From contig JAFMSR010000012.1 of NCBI GenBank assembly GCA_022818135.1, positions 28,995,881 to 29,059,880 of the forward strand: DNA of 64,000 nucleotides, given 5' to 3'. The first letter of the stretch is position 1. Each line of letters starts with the position of its first letter. Both the position numbers and the translations under genes were made by a program. Shown here piece after piece: positions 48,645 through 61,100 of this stretch. The notes beneath the pieces are model-generated. The model was given only the letters and a program-made list of their open reading frames with translations. It did not search any database and was not told the DNA's origin. Source of the DNA: Saxidomus purpurata (lineage: Eukaryota; Mollusca; Bivalvia; Venerida; Veneridae).

Positions 48645-51600
48645 ATGGCTGAAAACTTGACATTAGAAAATTTTACCTGCTCGATTTGTCGTGATGTCTA
48701 CAGTGACCCTGTCTTAATACCATGTGGAAATAATCATATGTAAGTTATACGTGTGTTTATATGTTGCTATAGCAAATTTATGTCCAAATAAAAAACCAGT
48801 AAGACATTTATTGATCAACTTTCGATTTGCATAATGTAAGCTTTTGTTGCAGTTTTCGGATATAAAAAAATGGATAAATTGAGATTTCAGTTAGTTCTTA
48901 CTAGCAAATGCGTAACAACATACTGACAATCATAAAATAGTAATAAATTATGTCCCTCCTGAAAATATGACCTTGAATGATAAAACGTTTTTCTTAATAC
49001 CATGATTACAGATAATTAATTACTGGCTTCCTTTGCAGGCCGCAATGCATGATCTTTAATTATTAAATGTACAAAAGTCAGGAAGATAAATAAAAGCAGA
49101 TGACTACCTACATACATGCCTCAAAGGGTTGAGTTAATGCAAGGAGATTTTTGCAGAATCACCTGGTTTTCGGACAAAATACTGCAAGAATTTTTTAGCA
49201 GGAAATCATGTATTTCTAAGGACTCATTTGACAAGTTATTGCTTATTTACACAAGAAAACGCTAATTTTAAACATTAGTTTACTATTCCCGTAGTAATGA
49301 TTCACAGATACACTTAAATCTGCGTATTTTTTATCATGTCGTTTTTGAAAAGTATGCAAGTAATCCAACGACGGTTCCACAATTTGCATAAAACTTTGAG
49401 GATACAGGGGTCACTTATCATCGCAATCTGCAATACACCATTTGACAGCAGATAAAATAAGAAGGCGTCGCCCGTAAGCATTTTCAACCGATCAGAACGT
49501 TTAGGGTTTCCGGTATTTTATCACAATATAGATGAGTGGTCGCTGATTGATGATTGACCATTTATATTTAAAATGGAACTTATGTTGATATTTTATAAAC
49601 TTCGTAGTTTTTTTTTCTCCAAATTTTTATTTACCGGGAGTTTTTGGTGTTTTTGTGCGCTTCGCCGGGGCGCTGGGGTTAGGATATAAATAATGGGAGA
49701 ACCCGGCAATTATCTGGAGAACAGCATGTATGACTGTCTACCATTTAGGTCATAATCTGAGAATTTAATTTATAATATTTCCATATTGTTAAAAGCTTTT
49801 TGTTTTGTTTGAAATAAACTTAAATTTGCATATTAGTCTATGGAAATTTACTAAAGACTGAGTGTTCACCTTTTACAGAATAAAGAAACAAATTGATCCC
49901 ATTTGTAAACTGGCCAGAATGAATACATAATTTTTTTATATACATTGTATACACAAAATTGTACACACTTGATTCATCACTGACTTATACTGGACAAAAC
50001 ATTGAATTTGTTTTGTTTTCTTTTTCTTCCTTTGATTTTGTGTAATGTTTTCAGCCATAAAAAATATGTGTAGCATTAAGTCTTACTTTTGACAATTCAC
50101 TGTTAATAGTATTTAAATAATTATGACTAACATAATTATTTTCCATAACTTGCTCTTATGAGACCAATCTTTCAATTCCCCGAAGGGTGGTCAATTTATA
50201 AAATTCATACGGTATGTAAAAATTGTTTATACCATCTGAAAATTAATATGTAATTTCTTCTACCATGAGAAAGTCGCAATTAATGTTGTTAGAACTTGTG
50301 ACCTAAACCTTTTTTCATTTTACATTGTATGTAAGTCTTTCACCTTTTACACGGATAGATAGCAGATGACTTTACTGATTTTGTTGTGCCGTAGGAAAGA
50401 CTGAAATTGATACCGGTAGTTAATATTTGGTTATTATAATGATTATACTTCAAAGCCTATAGTGTACAGCCACCTTCCCATAAATTACATCAAAAGTAAG
50501 CACTTAAAACAGGTTACTGTTGAAGGTGACATGTTACGCAGGTCAGGTTCAACTGTAGATGTTTTCTGTAAGACTGTAACTTTGTGATTTTCCAACAAAT
50601 GGCAATTCATGAATAAGGAGAGATCAGTTGAACTTGAGACTTGACAGTTTAGTTACACTTTAAGCAGGTCCTCTGGATCAATAAATCAAAGGACTGAAAG
50701 TGCTGGAGGATCGATTGTCTCTGAACAACACAGTCTGCACACATACATGTGTAAATATCAGGACAACATAGACTGTACACATACCGTATTTCCCCGCTTA
50801 TAAGACGAGGAAATAAAGTCCCGATTTTTGCCTCAAAGTGGGGTCCTCGTCTTATAAGCGAGGCCACAAGAATCAACCAAAAATAAAAATCAATCCTACA
50901 TACATTTGTGATGAAATCGGCAATACCGAATGTCGTCCCGCGAGTGTCTATGTGCAGACGACAGTCGAACAATTACCGGTACCGTACATTGGCATATTAC
51001 GTTATTGCGTTAACTCACCTCCGCTGTCGATCGCAAATGTCGCCATTTGCAATTATTTAAAGAATCTGAAGTTAAACTTTGCGAAAATAAGTGGTGCAGT
51101 CATATTTATTTATTTCCGGTTTGATATAAGCGGCCTAAAATTGATATCTGAATCAAGCGTTTACACAGCGTTTATTGTAAAGAAACCCGATAATCAGTCT
51201 AGTCTGTGTATTGTTGATTCGGATATTGATTTTTGTTGACACTTTGAGACGATAATTGCGTCCGGTAAATACGTGTCATCGGCTGATTAATCAATTTATG
51301 AAAACATCTGGCGGCTTGTGTATAATTAGTAAGAGTGCCCAGGATACCCCAAATTAGCGGCAATTACGTCGTTGTTAAGGAGCGAGAGGCTTAGACAAAA
51401 GGCCGAAAGTTTTATTTGTAAAATTCGTCGCGCGGTTGTTTTGTCAACTTTTAATTATAAATACGAAAGTTTGCTTATTTTTTGCAAACATTTTGTGATA
51501 ACTCCCAAGAAATTGTAACAATGGGAATGAAAAAATATTTTTTTATTGACTTTATTGCCATCTCGATCCTTTTTTGTCTTTAAACTACGACGTAATTGTC

Positions 51601-54600
51601 GCTACTTTGGGGGATCCTCGGCACTCTTAATAATTAGATACGAGCTGTCATATGTTTTCATAATTGATTAATTAGCCAATGGCACATATTTACGCAATTA
51701 TCTTTTCAAAGTGTCAAAAAAAATCAATATCCGAATTGACAATACACAGATTCGTTTATAATACTCAAAAAAATCGGCGATTAAAAAATTAACTTATTAG
51801 CTTACAAATCTTACGAACTTGAAGAAAATAAAGTAACTGGGTCATTAAAAAATTGCCTCGTCTTATAAATGAGTCTATTCAAAACCACACAATTTCCATG
51901 GCAAAGTAGGGGGGTCGTCTTATAAGCGGATCGCCTTATAGGCGGGGAAATACGGTATATGTGTGAATATCAGGACAACCCTTGCACGAGTAAACTGGAG
52001 ACACAACTGTCCACAAATTTTGACCTTTCACCATTTGTGTAAACTTTACTTTTGAGATAGGAACCCATGTGCTTACATTATGTCATTCAGTGACTATGTT
52101 CAACTACCCTATGAAGTATTAAGCTGTGAATCGTAACTGAGAAATGGATTTTGACAAAACTGAACTGAAAATTTATAGTTTGAACAACTTTAAATGTCAT
52201 TCAAAAGTTATGGGATATGCCCACAATGTTGATTGTATTGTGCGAATTAATTCGGATTTAACGTCGCACCCAACAGCTAAGGTCATATTGCAACTTCCGG
52301 CTTTCATGGATGAGGAAGACCCTGGGTGCCAATTCCCTGTATCATAATTTAGGGGTCATTTAGAAACTCGGAGGGTCATACCCTTTATTGTAAAAAAATA
52401 AAAGGCATGACTATGGGTTAAAGAAGTTTTATTCAGTTTACTTCTGTAAAACTGCATGTGATACATCACAAAATGGTGGATAATCAAAGGGTTGGCAAGA
52501 CAACAGGTGTTTCTCTTTGGATGCTTTCCATTTTGTCACTGCATCTCAAAAGTCAAATTTGTCCACAAAGCGAATTTTTCATAAGTGCATTCAACCATAG
52601 ACATTAAACTTGGATATTATTTGGCACACTTAAACCCCTTTCAATAGTGACAGTCTGATCGAAATGACTACAAAATGATCATTAAAATCACTCAGAAAGA
52701 CGTTTTTGTTTCCTGTATTAAGGTTCGTCGACCATCTCTTGTTGTGCGTCTACGATCTATGATGACGGTATCATAGGAATCAACACACACAAAAACGCAA
52801 TGGTACAAAATGCGGGTCGATCCGAAATCAGACGACAACGACGACGCAATAGGGTCAAAATTATACATATCCCGTACCGGAAGCGTATTTTATAAACAAT
52901 TTATCTTGCATTTCGAAGCGTTTTTAGAGGTTTTGAAATGTTGTTTTTGTAATAATTTGATCATACACATTTTAATTGCGTCATAGAAGACGCTCTTTGC
53001 TATTTCTGTTGCGTCTTAACAACATGAGTGCGTCAAAACCGCAGAAAACGGGCTCTCGCGGAAACACTGAATTTAGTGTATCCGGTGTAGCGATACGTAT
53101 TTCACGGGTCTTACATTTCTCATGTCACACCGGTCTGACGATAAAAACCGCGTAGGAAAATAGTTCTATACAGAATATCTATAGATACCTCGTTGATTTA
53201 AGTTACAAATTATAAGAAAAACAACAATATAATATTATGCTTTTCTGTAATGTTTTGATATTATTTAGATCTGTTACTATATAATTTTTTAAAACAGAGG
53301 ACAGTAATATAGAACTACTTTTCGGTCGTATTCGACAAAAATTTGTGTTAAGAGTTCGGCCATAAAGGTCTGAAATACTCTGTTAACTTTGGATACGATT
53401 GAATAAATTCAATCGATCCAAAAAGTAAGGCCATGGTATCAAGTCCCATTACTCTTGCATGAACTTAACCTCAAATCTGCTGTTCAGAAAACTCAGAAGT
53501 GTATAAAGGCAGTGTCAAGTCAGAAGAAAAGAAGTTCCTCTGATGCCCTTTGGAAAGATTATGATACTCCAAGAAGGATCACTTTTCATTGGTGTATGTG
53601 ATAAAAGAAAAAAGGTTGTCTGTATCTCAAGTTGTTTTATTAATTCAACTACTTACAGAGTATGTAGAGACTGTGTACAGCCCGTGTTAACAGACCAGGA
53701 ACCAAAGTGTCCAGTATGTCGCACAAAGTTCAAGTCAGGACATGTCAAGACACAGCAGTCCCTTGTACGACGTATGAGTAGCATGAAGATCCCATGCTTT
53801 GGATGTAAGGAAAAGGTTAGTTGCATTTGTGTAAAGCATAGATCCTAGAGGACAAAGTGTCCATTTTTAAGCTTTCAGTAACCTTCATTGATTTTATTTC
53901 CACAGCTAGACATGTATCATTGTGTATTGAGCAATGTACTACTTAAAGACAATTGAACAGGAATGTGGGGTATTCACCACAGGGGTCCAGTCAGCCATGC
54001 GAATTCACAGCTAATTCACAGTAGATGTCAATTAACATGACTGGTCACTGGTAGACTAGCTTCTGTTTATCATATTCAGCTACTGTATAACTTCCTTACA
54101 TTATGTACAGATAATGTAGGAAAGGGATGTTAGTTAATTATTAAGTTAATTATACATAAATTTTAAGACCTTCATAAGATGTTATTATTCTATTTTATCA
54201 GTTACCTTTTAGGTACATAATTCCCAGTCAAATTAGATTATAAAAAAATCAACACAGTTATTATTTCAAAATTATTTTCTTATATGACAGAAACATAAAC
54301 TTTTTTTTTTACTTTTAGATTACTGAAAAATAACTGTGATTTCAAAGTTAGATTGAGTAATGTTTTAAATACTCAATCAATTACTCTTGCAACAAACCAA
54401 TTATCACTAAGATTAGATGTTACACTTGATACATAAGAGAAATTTAGTTTTAGCTTATTTTACAGTTAGAAGAAGCGTTCAGTTGCACTCATAATTTACA
54501 AAGAAATAAATAGTCAGAAGGAATTTTTATACATCAAAAATGCATTCAGGCCACACCACAGGAAGGTGCTTAATTACTTGAGCATATTAACTTTCTCAGT

Positions 54601-57380
54601 ATAACTTTAAAATCACAGTTTACTGCATTTATCTAAAATATTTTTCATATCCTGCAATAAAAGTAAAATGTCATTATTATATAAAACAGTTTATATAAAC
54701 AACAGGAAATAAGTTATAAATCAATTATCTGTACAAATCAATAAAATTTATGGTTCTGCTATTGTACTACATACCAAGTCTACTGACACGCTGCTGGACC
54801 TAATCAGAGAGGATTAAAACTGATAAGGGGCAATAAAACGATTAAGATATTTGACCACCTGCGGTTTGGGGGGGGTCACTTATGAAGGACATTTTAATTG
54901 TCTTTAAATCATTTCCCTGTTTTTTCATCACAAATTATACATGTAATTATGTAAATGAAAATATGTTAGTTTACATACAACTGAAAAGCATTACTTTATT
55001 TTTAACCAATTAGTGTCCTATAACGATAATGAAAGAAACTGTATTGTATCCTTGTCCTTCATGCTATATTTTCTATATTAATCAATACACATAGCAGCAA
55101 GATGAGAAATTTGTTACAAGGCAGAAGCCAGGATTTGAACATGTACAGTACATTTTGTACATTGACGTTGCATTCTGTTATTTCTATTGTTTTGGTACTT
55201 TGTAACTACCTTATACATATTAGGCCTGTTGAGTTCCAGGCTATTTAGAATTAATGCTGCTGGATTTAGATCTTGTAGAGTTCCAGATATCCAATCAGGA
55301 TGGTATTGAATTTAGATCAGGTTTTAAACTGAGTGATACTGCAATCTTCAAGTCATAATAGAGGCATTAGTTATAACATATTTGGCAACCCTTGTTTAAT
55401 ACATGTAATATTTTGTAAAATGGATGTAAGATTATTGTTTGTATGCTATTACTATGTTTGTTGCAGGTGTTGGTGTCGGAAATGAATCAACACATTGCAG
55501 CCTGTGATAGAATAGACAAGAGTATATCGTACTTCAAACCTGTGAAAGAGACAACTCAACGAATTCCAAAGTATTTCTCATAATAATTTATACTGTGTAC
55601 ATGTATATACCCTAAATAGTAAGACAATAGAAAAAATTAGTTCCTTCTCTCAAAAAAATACTTAAATGTGAGATGAAAATGTATACAATCTAGTTATCAA
55701 AGTCAAATTTTGTATTTTTGTATTTTTCTCTCTGGTAAATTATTTGCTTAAGACGTGTCATTGATCACAAGACTTGATTCATCTCTTAAGCGCAATTTTG
55801 TTTTTGATGTGCTATGAATTTTCCCTTTTAGAAATTTGCCAAACAGATCAACATTTAACTGTCCATTCTGTACCATGAAGAACTTTGATGTAAATGGTCT
55901 AGTGAAACACTGTAATGAATGTCACAATACAATTCATGAAGCTGTGGTGAGTGACAATTCTAGTCAGTCTATTAGTAGTGAATAACTCGTTGTGTTTGCT
56001 ACTAGGAGATCCAAGAATCTTTTGGTCTGCTGTCTGTTTAGCTAAAAACATCTACTATAGATTCTTCCTTTCACTGATGGCAAATAGTTTATGTATAAAA
56101 ATGTTTTTAGTCTGCAGGGTTTGCATAGAAGGATCACTTGTGTTGTTTTCCCTTCATAGTTTCTATGTTACTTTGATTGTCAATAATTGGAGTCACGAGA
56201 TTTTGTTCATGATGTAATTAGTAGTTATTTTAAAAGCTTTGTCCTTCGAAATTTTGAGAAAGAAAATCAAACACTATAGTTTTCCAAAGAAGTGCCAAGA
56301 AATGTTTTTTGCTTATGCTCACAGAGTCAGAATCAGAGTGTTCAAGTACATGTTATTTAATTTAAAATTGTTATTGCATGCATTTTATGGACAAGTTCAC
56401 AGCAAAGCAGTTGCTGTTTTCACAGATGGTATAATGGATTAGGATTTTTGGATAATTAGTAGCCAAAATGTTTGTCTTCAGGTGTGTCCAGTTTGTGCAT
56501 CAATGCCGTGGGGAAACAAAAACCAGGCCAGTATGGACTTCCTGAGTCACCTGAACCTGCGACATAAGTTTGAATATGACACCTATGTGGTAACTATCAG
56601 TGAAATAGAATTACCATGAATGTCATATTTTGCTCTAAACTGTACCTCCAGAAATATACATTATGTGGATACATTTTTAGCTCAAAGGAGCATATGCTCA
56701 GGTTGAGCTATTATGATCAATCACTATGTGGCGTATTTATTCTTAACTGTAGGAAGCTCCTTTCACATGGTTGAGTTCACTTGTAATGAAATGTTTAAAG
56801 GGAGAAAGAAAAACTTGTCTTTAAACACAAGTGGTTTTCTTTGTCTTTAAACACAAGTGGTTTTCTTTGTGTTTAAAAACGAGTGGTTTTCTTTGTCTTG
56901 ATCTTTAACAAAGCTTCCATGGTCAAATGGAAAGAGTAGCGGAGATGAAATTGTTCAAACACTCATTGACCCCAGTTAATATGTTTTAGCTATGCTACCA
57001 ACCATGTCTATGTGCAAAGATGGCAGTTTCTTTCAGAATCTAGGGGTCTAAAATTGGCACTTTCCAGGAAGAATGGTTAGATAAAATGCACGTCTGTAAG
57101 TATTAATGTTGACATGGACATAAAGTTCCTAGGGGAAAATCAAGTAAGATGTCAATGTAAATACTCCATTAACAGGCTTGAAACAAACTCAGCTTAATAA
57201 TATAATCCTACAACAATTCAAGAATAATAATAAAGTTAACATAACTGTTAACAAGTTATAGACGTTATCATCAAAACAAACAGAAAATATATACATGTGT
57301 ATAAATATTTACAGGATTATGGGCAGGATGATGATGCCATGCTGTTAGCAGCTATACAAGCCTCCTTGAAAGATTCCTGA
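48645..57380 (+). CDS. RNF166-like: RING-type E3 ubiquitin ligase, RNF114/RNF166-like
   Basis: Exons 48645-48739, 53659-53815, 55467-55570, 55832-55946, 56482-56589 and 57315-57380 join in phase at GT/AG sites to give 214 aa, close to the family's 228-237. Order: RING with Cys12, 15, 27, His31, Cys34, 37, 49 and 52; C2HC finger Cys78, Cys81, His93, Cys97; C2H2 finger Cys129, Cys132, His145, His150; second C2H2-like finger Cys159, Cys162, His180, His185; C-terminal ubiquitin-interacting motif at about 199-213 ([17 protein letters not shown]). [24 protein letters not shown] and [11 protein letters not shown] are family hallmarks. The family ubiquitinates signalling proteins in the cytosol. RNF114 and RNF166 cannot be separated with certainty here. 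Intron 1 (4.9 kb) carries nested transposons. The CGNNH spacing in the RING, across the exon 1-2 junction, is unusual. Confidence 0.93.
50784..51955. mobile_element. Palindromic TIR element with TA flanks (RING gene intron 1)
   Basis: Termini CCGTATTTCCCCGCTTATAA and the inverse CGCCTTATAGGCGGGGAAAT then ACGG are flanked by TA. Subterminal copies of CGTCTTATAAGCG recur (50838-50860, 51914-51930). An inner pair of arms, 51190-51329 and 51638-51760, are inverted copies sharing AATCAATATCCGAAT, CAATACACAGA and TATGAAAACAT. A hAT-like MITE sits exactly between them. The frame at 50838-51239 lies in the left half and has no recognised motif. Confidence 0.8.
51330..51629. mobile_element. 300-bp hAT-like MITE
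   Basis: Ends TAAGAGTGCCCAGGATACCC and (reverse complement) TAAGAGTGCCGAGGATCCCC continue as CAAATTAGCGGCAATTACGT / CAAAGTAGCGACAATTACGT. The 8-base duplication ATAATTAG lies at 51322-51329 and 51630-51637. An exact 8-base duplication supports a hAT-type transposase as mover. No coding sequence. Confidence 0.9.
52250..52350 (+). repeat. Mollusc SINE/repeat fragment
   Basis: The order 'ttcggatttaacgtcgcacc', GGTCATATTGCAACTTCCGG, CTTTCATGGATGAGGAAGAC then CCTGGGTGCC follows a dispersed mollusc repeat I recognise. The frame 52144-52347 runs across it and is not a gene. Confidence 0.55.
52351..53658. other. RING gene intron 1, remaining part
   Basis: AT-rich, with a GC-richer block at 52720-53170 (AGACGACAACGACGACGCAA, CCGCAGAAAACGGGCTCTCG) that may be another decayed repeat. 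No coding signal apart from the exon at 53659. Confidence 0.4.
53816..55466. other. RING gene intron 2
   Basis: AT-rich, with no domain-like frame and no clear inverted ends. Contains a G8 run at 54869. Confidence 0.45.
56815..56900. repeat. 31-bp triplication in RING gene intron 5
   Basis: Three consecutive copies of TCTTTAAACACAAGTGGTTT then TCTTTG; the third copy has changes. Confidence 0.9.
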
Positions 57381-57644
57381 GTATAGAAAAATCCATCGAG
57401 AAATGACAAATATAATGAGAATATTTCCAGAGGAAGAATATTTTAAGACATAAATTATGTTGACTGCATGGTACAATTTGACATCCTGGTTACTGCCTTG
57501 TAATATATTTAGATTTGTTGTTACATTTTGATGTTTTGCAATTTTAGCTTGATTACCGGTATTTGAAGTATAAGGAGGGCTGTTATGGTCACTTCTGTGT
57601 CGGCGTTAAAGTCACAGAATCTCGTTTACAAGTTGCTCTTATTT

Positions 57645-58144
57645 NNNNNNNNNNNNNNNNNNNNNNNNNNNNNNNNNNNNNNNNNNNNNNNNNNNNNNNN
57701 NNNNNNNNNNNNNNNNNNNNNNNNNNNNNNNNNNNNNNNNNNNNNNNNNNNNNNNNNNNNNNNNNNNNNNNNNNNNNNNNNNNNNNNNNNNNNNNNNNNN
57801 NNNNNNNNNNNNNNNNNNNNNNNNNNNNNNNNNNNNNNNNNNNNNNNNNNNNNNNNNNNNNNNNNNNNNNNNNNNNNNNNNNNNNNNNNNNNNNNNNNNN
57901 NNNNNNNNNNNNNNNNNNNNNNNNNNNNNNNNNNNNNNNNNNNNNNNNNNNNNNNNNNNNNNNNNNNNNNNNNNNNNNNNNNNNNNNNNNNNNNNNNNNN
58001 NNNNNNNNNNNNNNNNNNNNNNNNNNNNNNNNNNNNNNNNNNNNNNNNNNNNNNNNNNNNNNNNNNNNNNNNNNNNNNNNNNNNNNNNNNNNNNNNNNNN
58101 NNNNNNNNNNNNNNNNNNNNNNNNNNNNNNNNNNNNNNNNNNNN
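57645..58144. other. Assembly gap (500 N)
   Basis: Exactly 500 Ns, the usual placeholder for a gap of unknown size. It removes the end of the third DUSP gene. Open frames reported through it on any strand are meaningless. Confidence 0.99.
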
Positions 58145-61100
58145 CTTCAGCATCAGGTAGGCGAGAAGTATGGTGGCCGAACGGCTTACGCCCTTGAAAC
58201 AATGAATAAAAACCTTTCCTGGAATAAGAATTAAAGCAGTTATAAATCACTTTTCCATAAAAAAATTAAACTTTTAAATTTACATGCATGAAGAATATGG
58301 AATGTCTGATGCCTGACTAAAATATAAAGCTCCTTCCATACACATGATTTGGGTACAAGAGCAGGGTTTCAAAATCCAAATCAAAGCTTGCATTACAATG
58401 TTTCAAAGCTTTTATTGCATCAAATAAGAGGGCCATGATGGCCCTATATCACTCACCTGAGTACAAGTGCACTTACCTAAGGAAGTCACTCATTCCTAGG
58501 GGAAGTCCTCGGTAGCTAAGGAAGTCACTGGTTCCAAGAGGAAGTCACTAGTTGCTAGGGGAAGTCAGTGGATGCTAAGAAAGTCAGAGGTGACTAAGAA
58601 AGTCAGTGGTTGTCTGGTAAGTCAGTGGTTGTTACAGGAACTCATTGGAAGCTAGGTTTCACCTGTAACTTTATATAAAGACAAGGGACTCCTCCCCCTA
58701 CTTGGACATGGTCAATTTTGACCCAAGGGGCATGATTTCAAAAAATTTAATAGAGGACTACTAGACTTTCTTACAAACCAATATCTAAGTTCCTTGTGGT
58801 TTAGAAGAAGAAGATTTTTTCTATACAAAGTGAACCCCCAGGCAGGGTCAATTTTGATTCTGGGCGCATGATTTGAACACACTTTGAAGAGTTCCACTAG
58901 ACACTGTTACACACAAAGTACCTAGGCTCTAGACCTTGTGGTTAAAAAGAAGATTTTTAAAGGTTTTCCTATATATGTCTATGTAAAACAAGTGACCCCC
59001 TTGGCAGGGCCAATATTGACCCCAGGGGCATGATTTGAACAAACTTTGAAAAGGTCCACTAAACACTGTTACACACTATTGCTCTAGGCCTTGTGGTTTT
59101 GGAAAAGAAGATTTTTAAAGGTTTTCCTATATATGTCTATGTAAAACAAGTGACCCCCTTGGCAGGGCCAATATTGACCCCAGGGGCATGATTTGAACAA
59201 ACTTTGGAAAGGTCCACTAAACACTGTTACACACTATTGCTCTAGGCCTTGTGGTTTTGGAAAAGAAGATTTTTAAAGTTTTTCCTATAGAAACCTATGT
59301 AAAATCAAGTGACTGGGTCAATTTTAACCCAGGGGTCATGATTTGAACAATTTTGGTAGAGGTCATCTAGGCAATGCTACACGCCTAATATGTAAGCATT
59401 AGGCCTTGTGGTTTCAGAGAAGAAGATTTTTAAAGTTTTTTAGCTTTACTGGATAAAGTCCAGTGTTGCTTATGCCATGGTGGTTTGTCTGTCCGTAAAC
59501 TTTTCCTTGATAACGCTCTACAGGTCGCAATATTCATTCCCTTTTGTTTTTGGGGTCAAAGGTCAAGGTCACAGTGACCTTCGATAGCAATTCCTTGATA
59601 ACACTCTACAGGTCACAATTTTCATTCAACTTTCATCAAACTTGCTCAGAAGGTTTCCTGCAATATGTAGATGATTCCTATTGTTTTTGGGGTCAGTGTG
59701 TCAAAGGTCAAGGTCACAGTGACCTCCGTTAGGTTTTCTTTGATAATGCTCTACAGGTCACAGTTTTCTTTCAACTTTCATCAAACTTGCTCAGAAGGTT
59801 CCCTGTAACATGTAGATGTTCCCTATTGATTTTGGGGTCTGTGGGTCAAAGTCACAGTGACCTCCCTTACATTTTCCTTGATAACGCTCTACAGGTCACA
59901 GTTTTCATTCAACTTTCATCAAACTTGCTCAGAAGGTTCCCTGTAACATGTAGATGATCCCTTTCAATTTTTGGGTTTGTGGGTCAAAGGTCAATGTCAC
60001 AGTGACCCGAACTTTAAAAATATTTTCCGCTGAGATCTATTTGACCCACAGTCCTCTAACTTCATAGGATGATTGGTCTTACTGAGTAGATGATCCCTAC
60101 TGTTTTTTGGGGTCAATGTCAGAGTGAACTCCGTTAGCTTTTCCTTGGTAACATTGCAAAAGATTTTCACAAAACTTACTCAGAACAATCCAGTCAGACA
60201 GACCAGTAGAGCGATACTGGCCCTTTTGGGCCTCTTGTTCCTATTTGTTGCCATAGCAACCACAGTTCTGCATGGAATGGAATTCTTTGAACAATCTTGG
60301 TAGATTTGGTAGAGTTTCATGCAAGGAACATCCCTGCTAAGTTTCATCAACATTGGCCCAGTGGTTTCAAAGGAGATGTCGTCTGAACTAAAAGTTGACT
60401 GACTGACGGACGGACGGACAACGGACAATAATCCATCTTAAAAGCTCACCCTGGAACAAAGTGCCAGGTGCAGACATGGCTTAATTGATTTAAGTAATTT
60501 AATCGATTATTAATCGATTAATATTTTCCATTAATCATCATTAATCGTTAATCAAGCATATTAATGATTAATAATTTAATCGATTACCGGAGAAAAAATG
60601 GCTGTAATCATGATTATTTTACGATTAACACATGATTACTTTATGTTTTTTATGGACAAGAGCGTCAGAAAATTTATGAAAGTAATTAAATGGGAAAAAT
60701 GCAAAAAAATCTTTTTAACGCAGTCATTGAATAAGAGATTAAAAAATTAGCAATTATCACTTATTTATCCAATTTCACAGAGCAGTCAGACTTAGCCTGA
60801 AGGCACAGAACATTGTAATCTGGTTTATACATGTAGATAATCAGTTAATAAGGGGATAAACTAACAACCAATTGTGCAAATAAAATACATGAAGTAAGCA
60901 CTGTTATACTTCACAATACTGAAACTAATAATTGCTCTTAATAGTTTAGCTCAAATTGTGCCCATGCTTTATGATAAGTTTAGTCATCACAATTCAAGTC
61001 TTTTTGATGTTAACATAATTCAACCCTTTGTTAACTTTTGCTCAACATGAATATAAAACTGCCTGTATGTGATTTATGAAACGTTCTGATATCAGACCCT

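Noticed and set aside
50838..51239. Plus-strand frame of 133 codons in the RING gene intron
   Set aside because: It lies within the left half of a palindromic transposon and has no recognised domain.
57563..58250. Open frames of 175-223 codons across the N run
   Set aside because: Most of their length is Ns. The true coding segment there is the DUSP exon on the minus strand in another frame.
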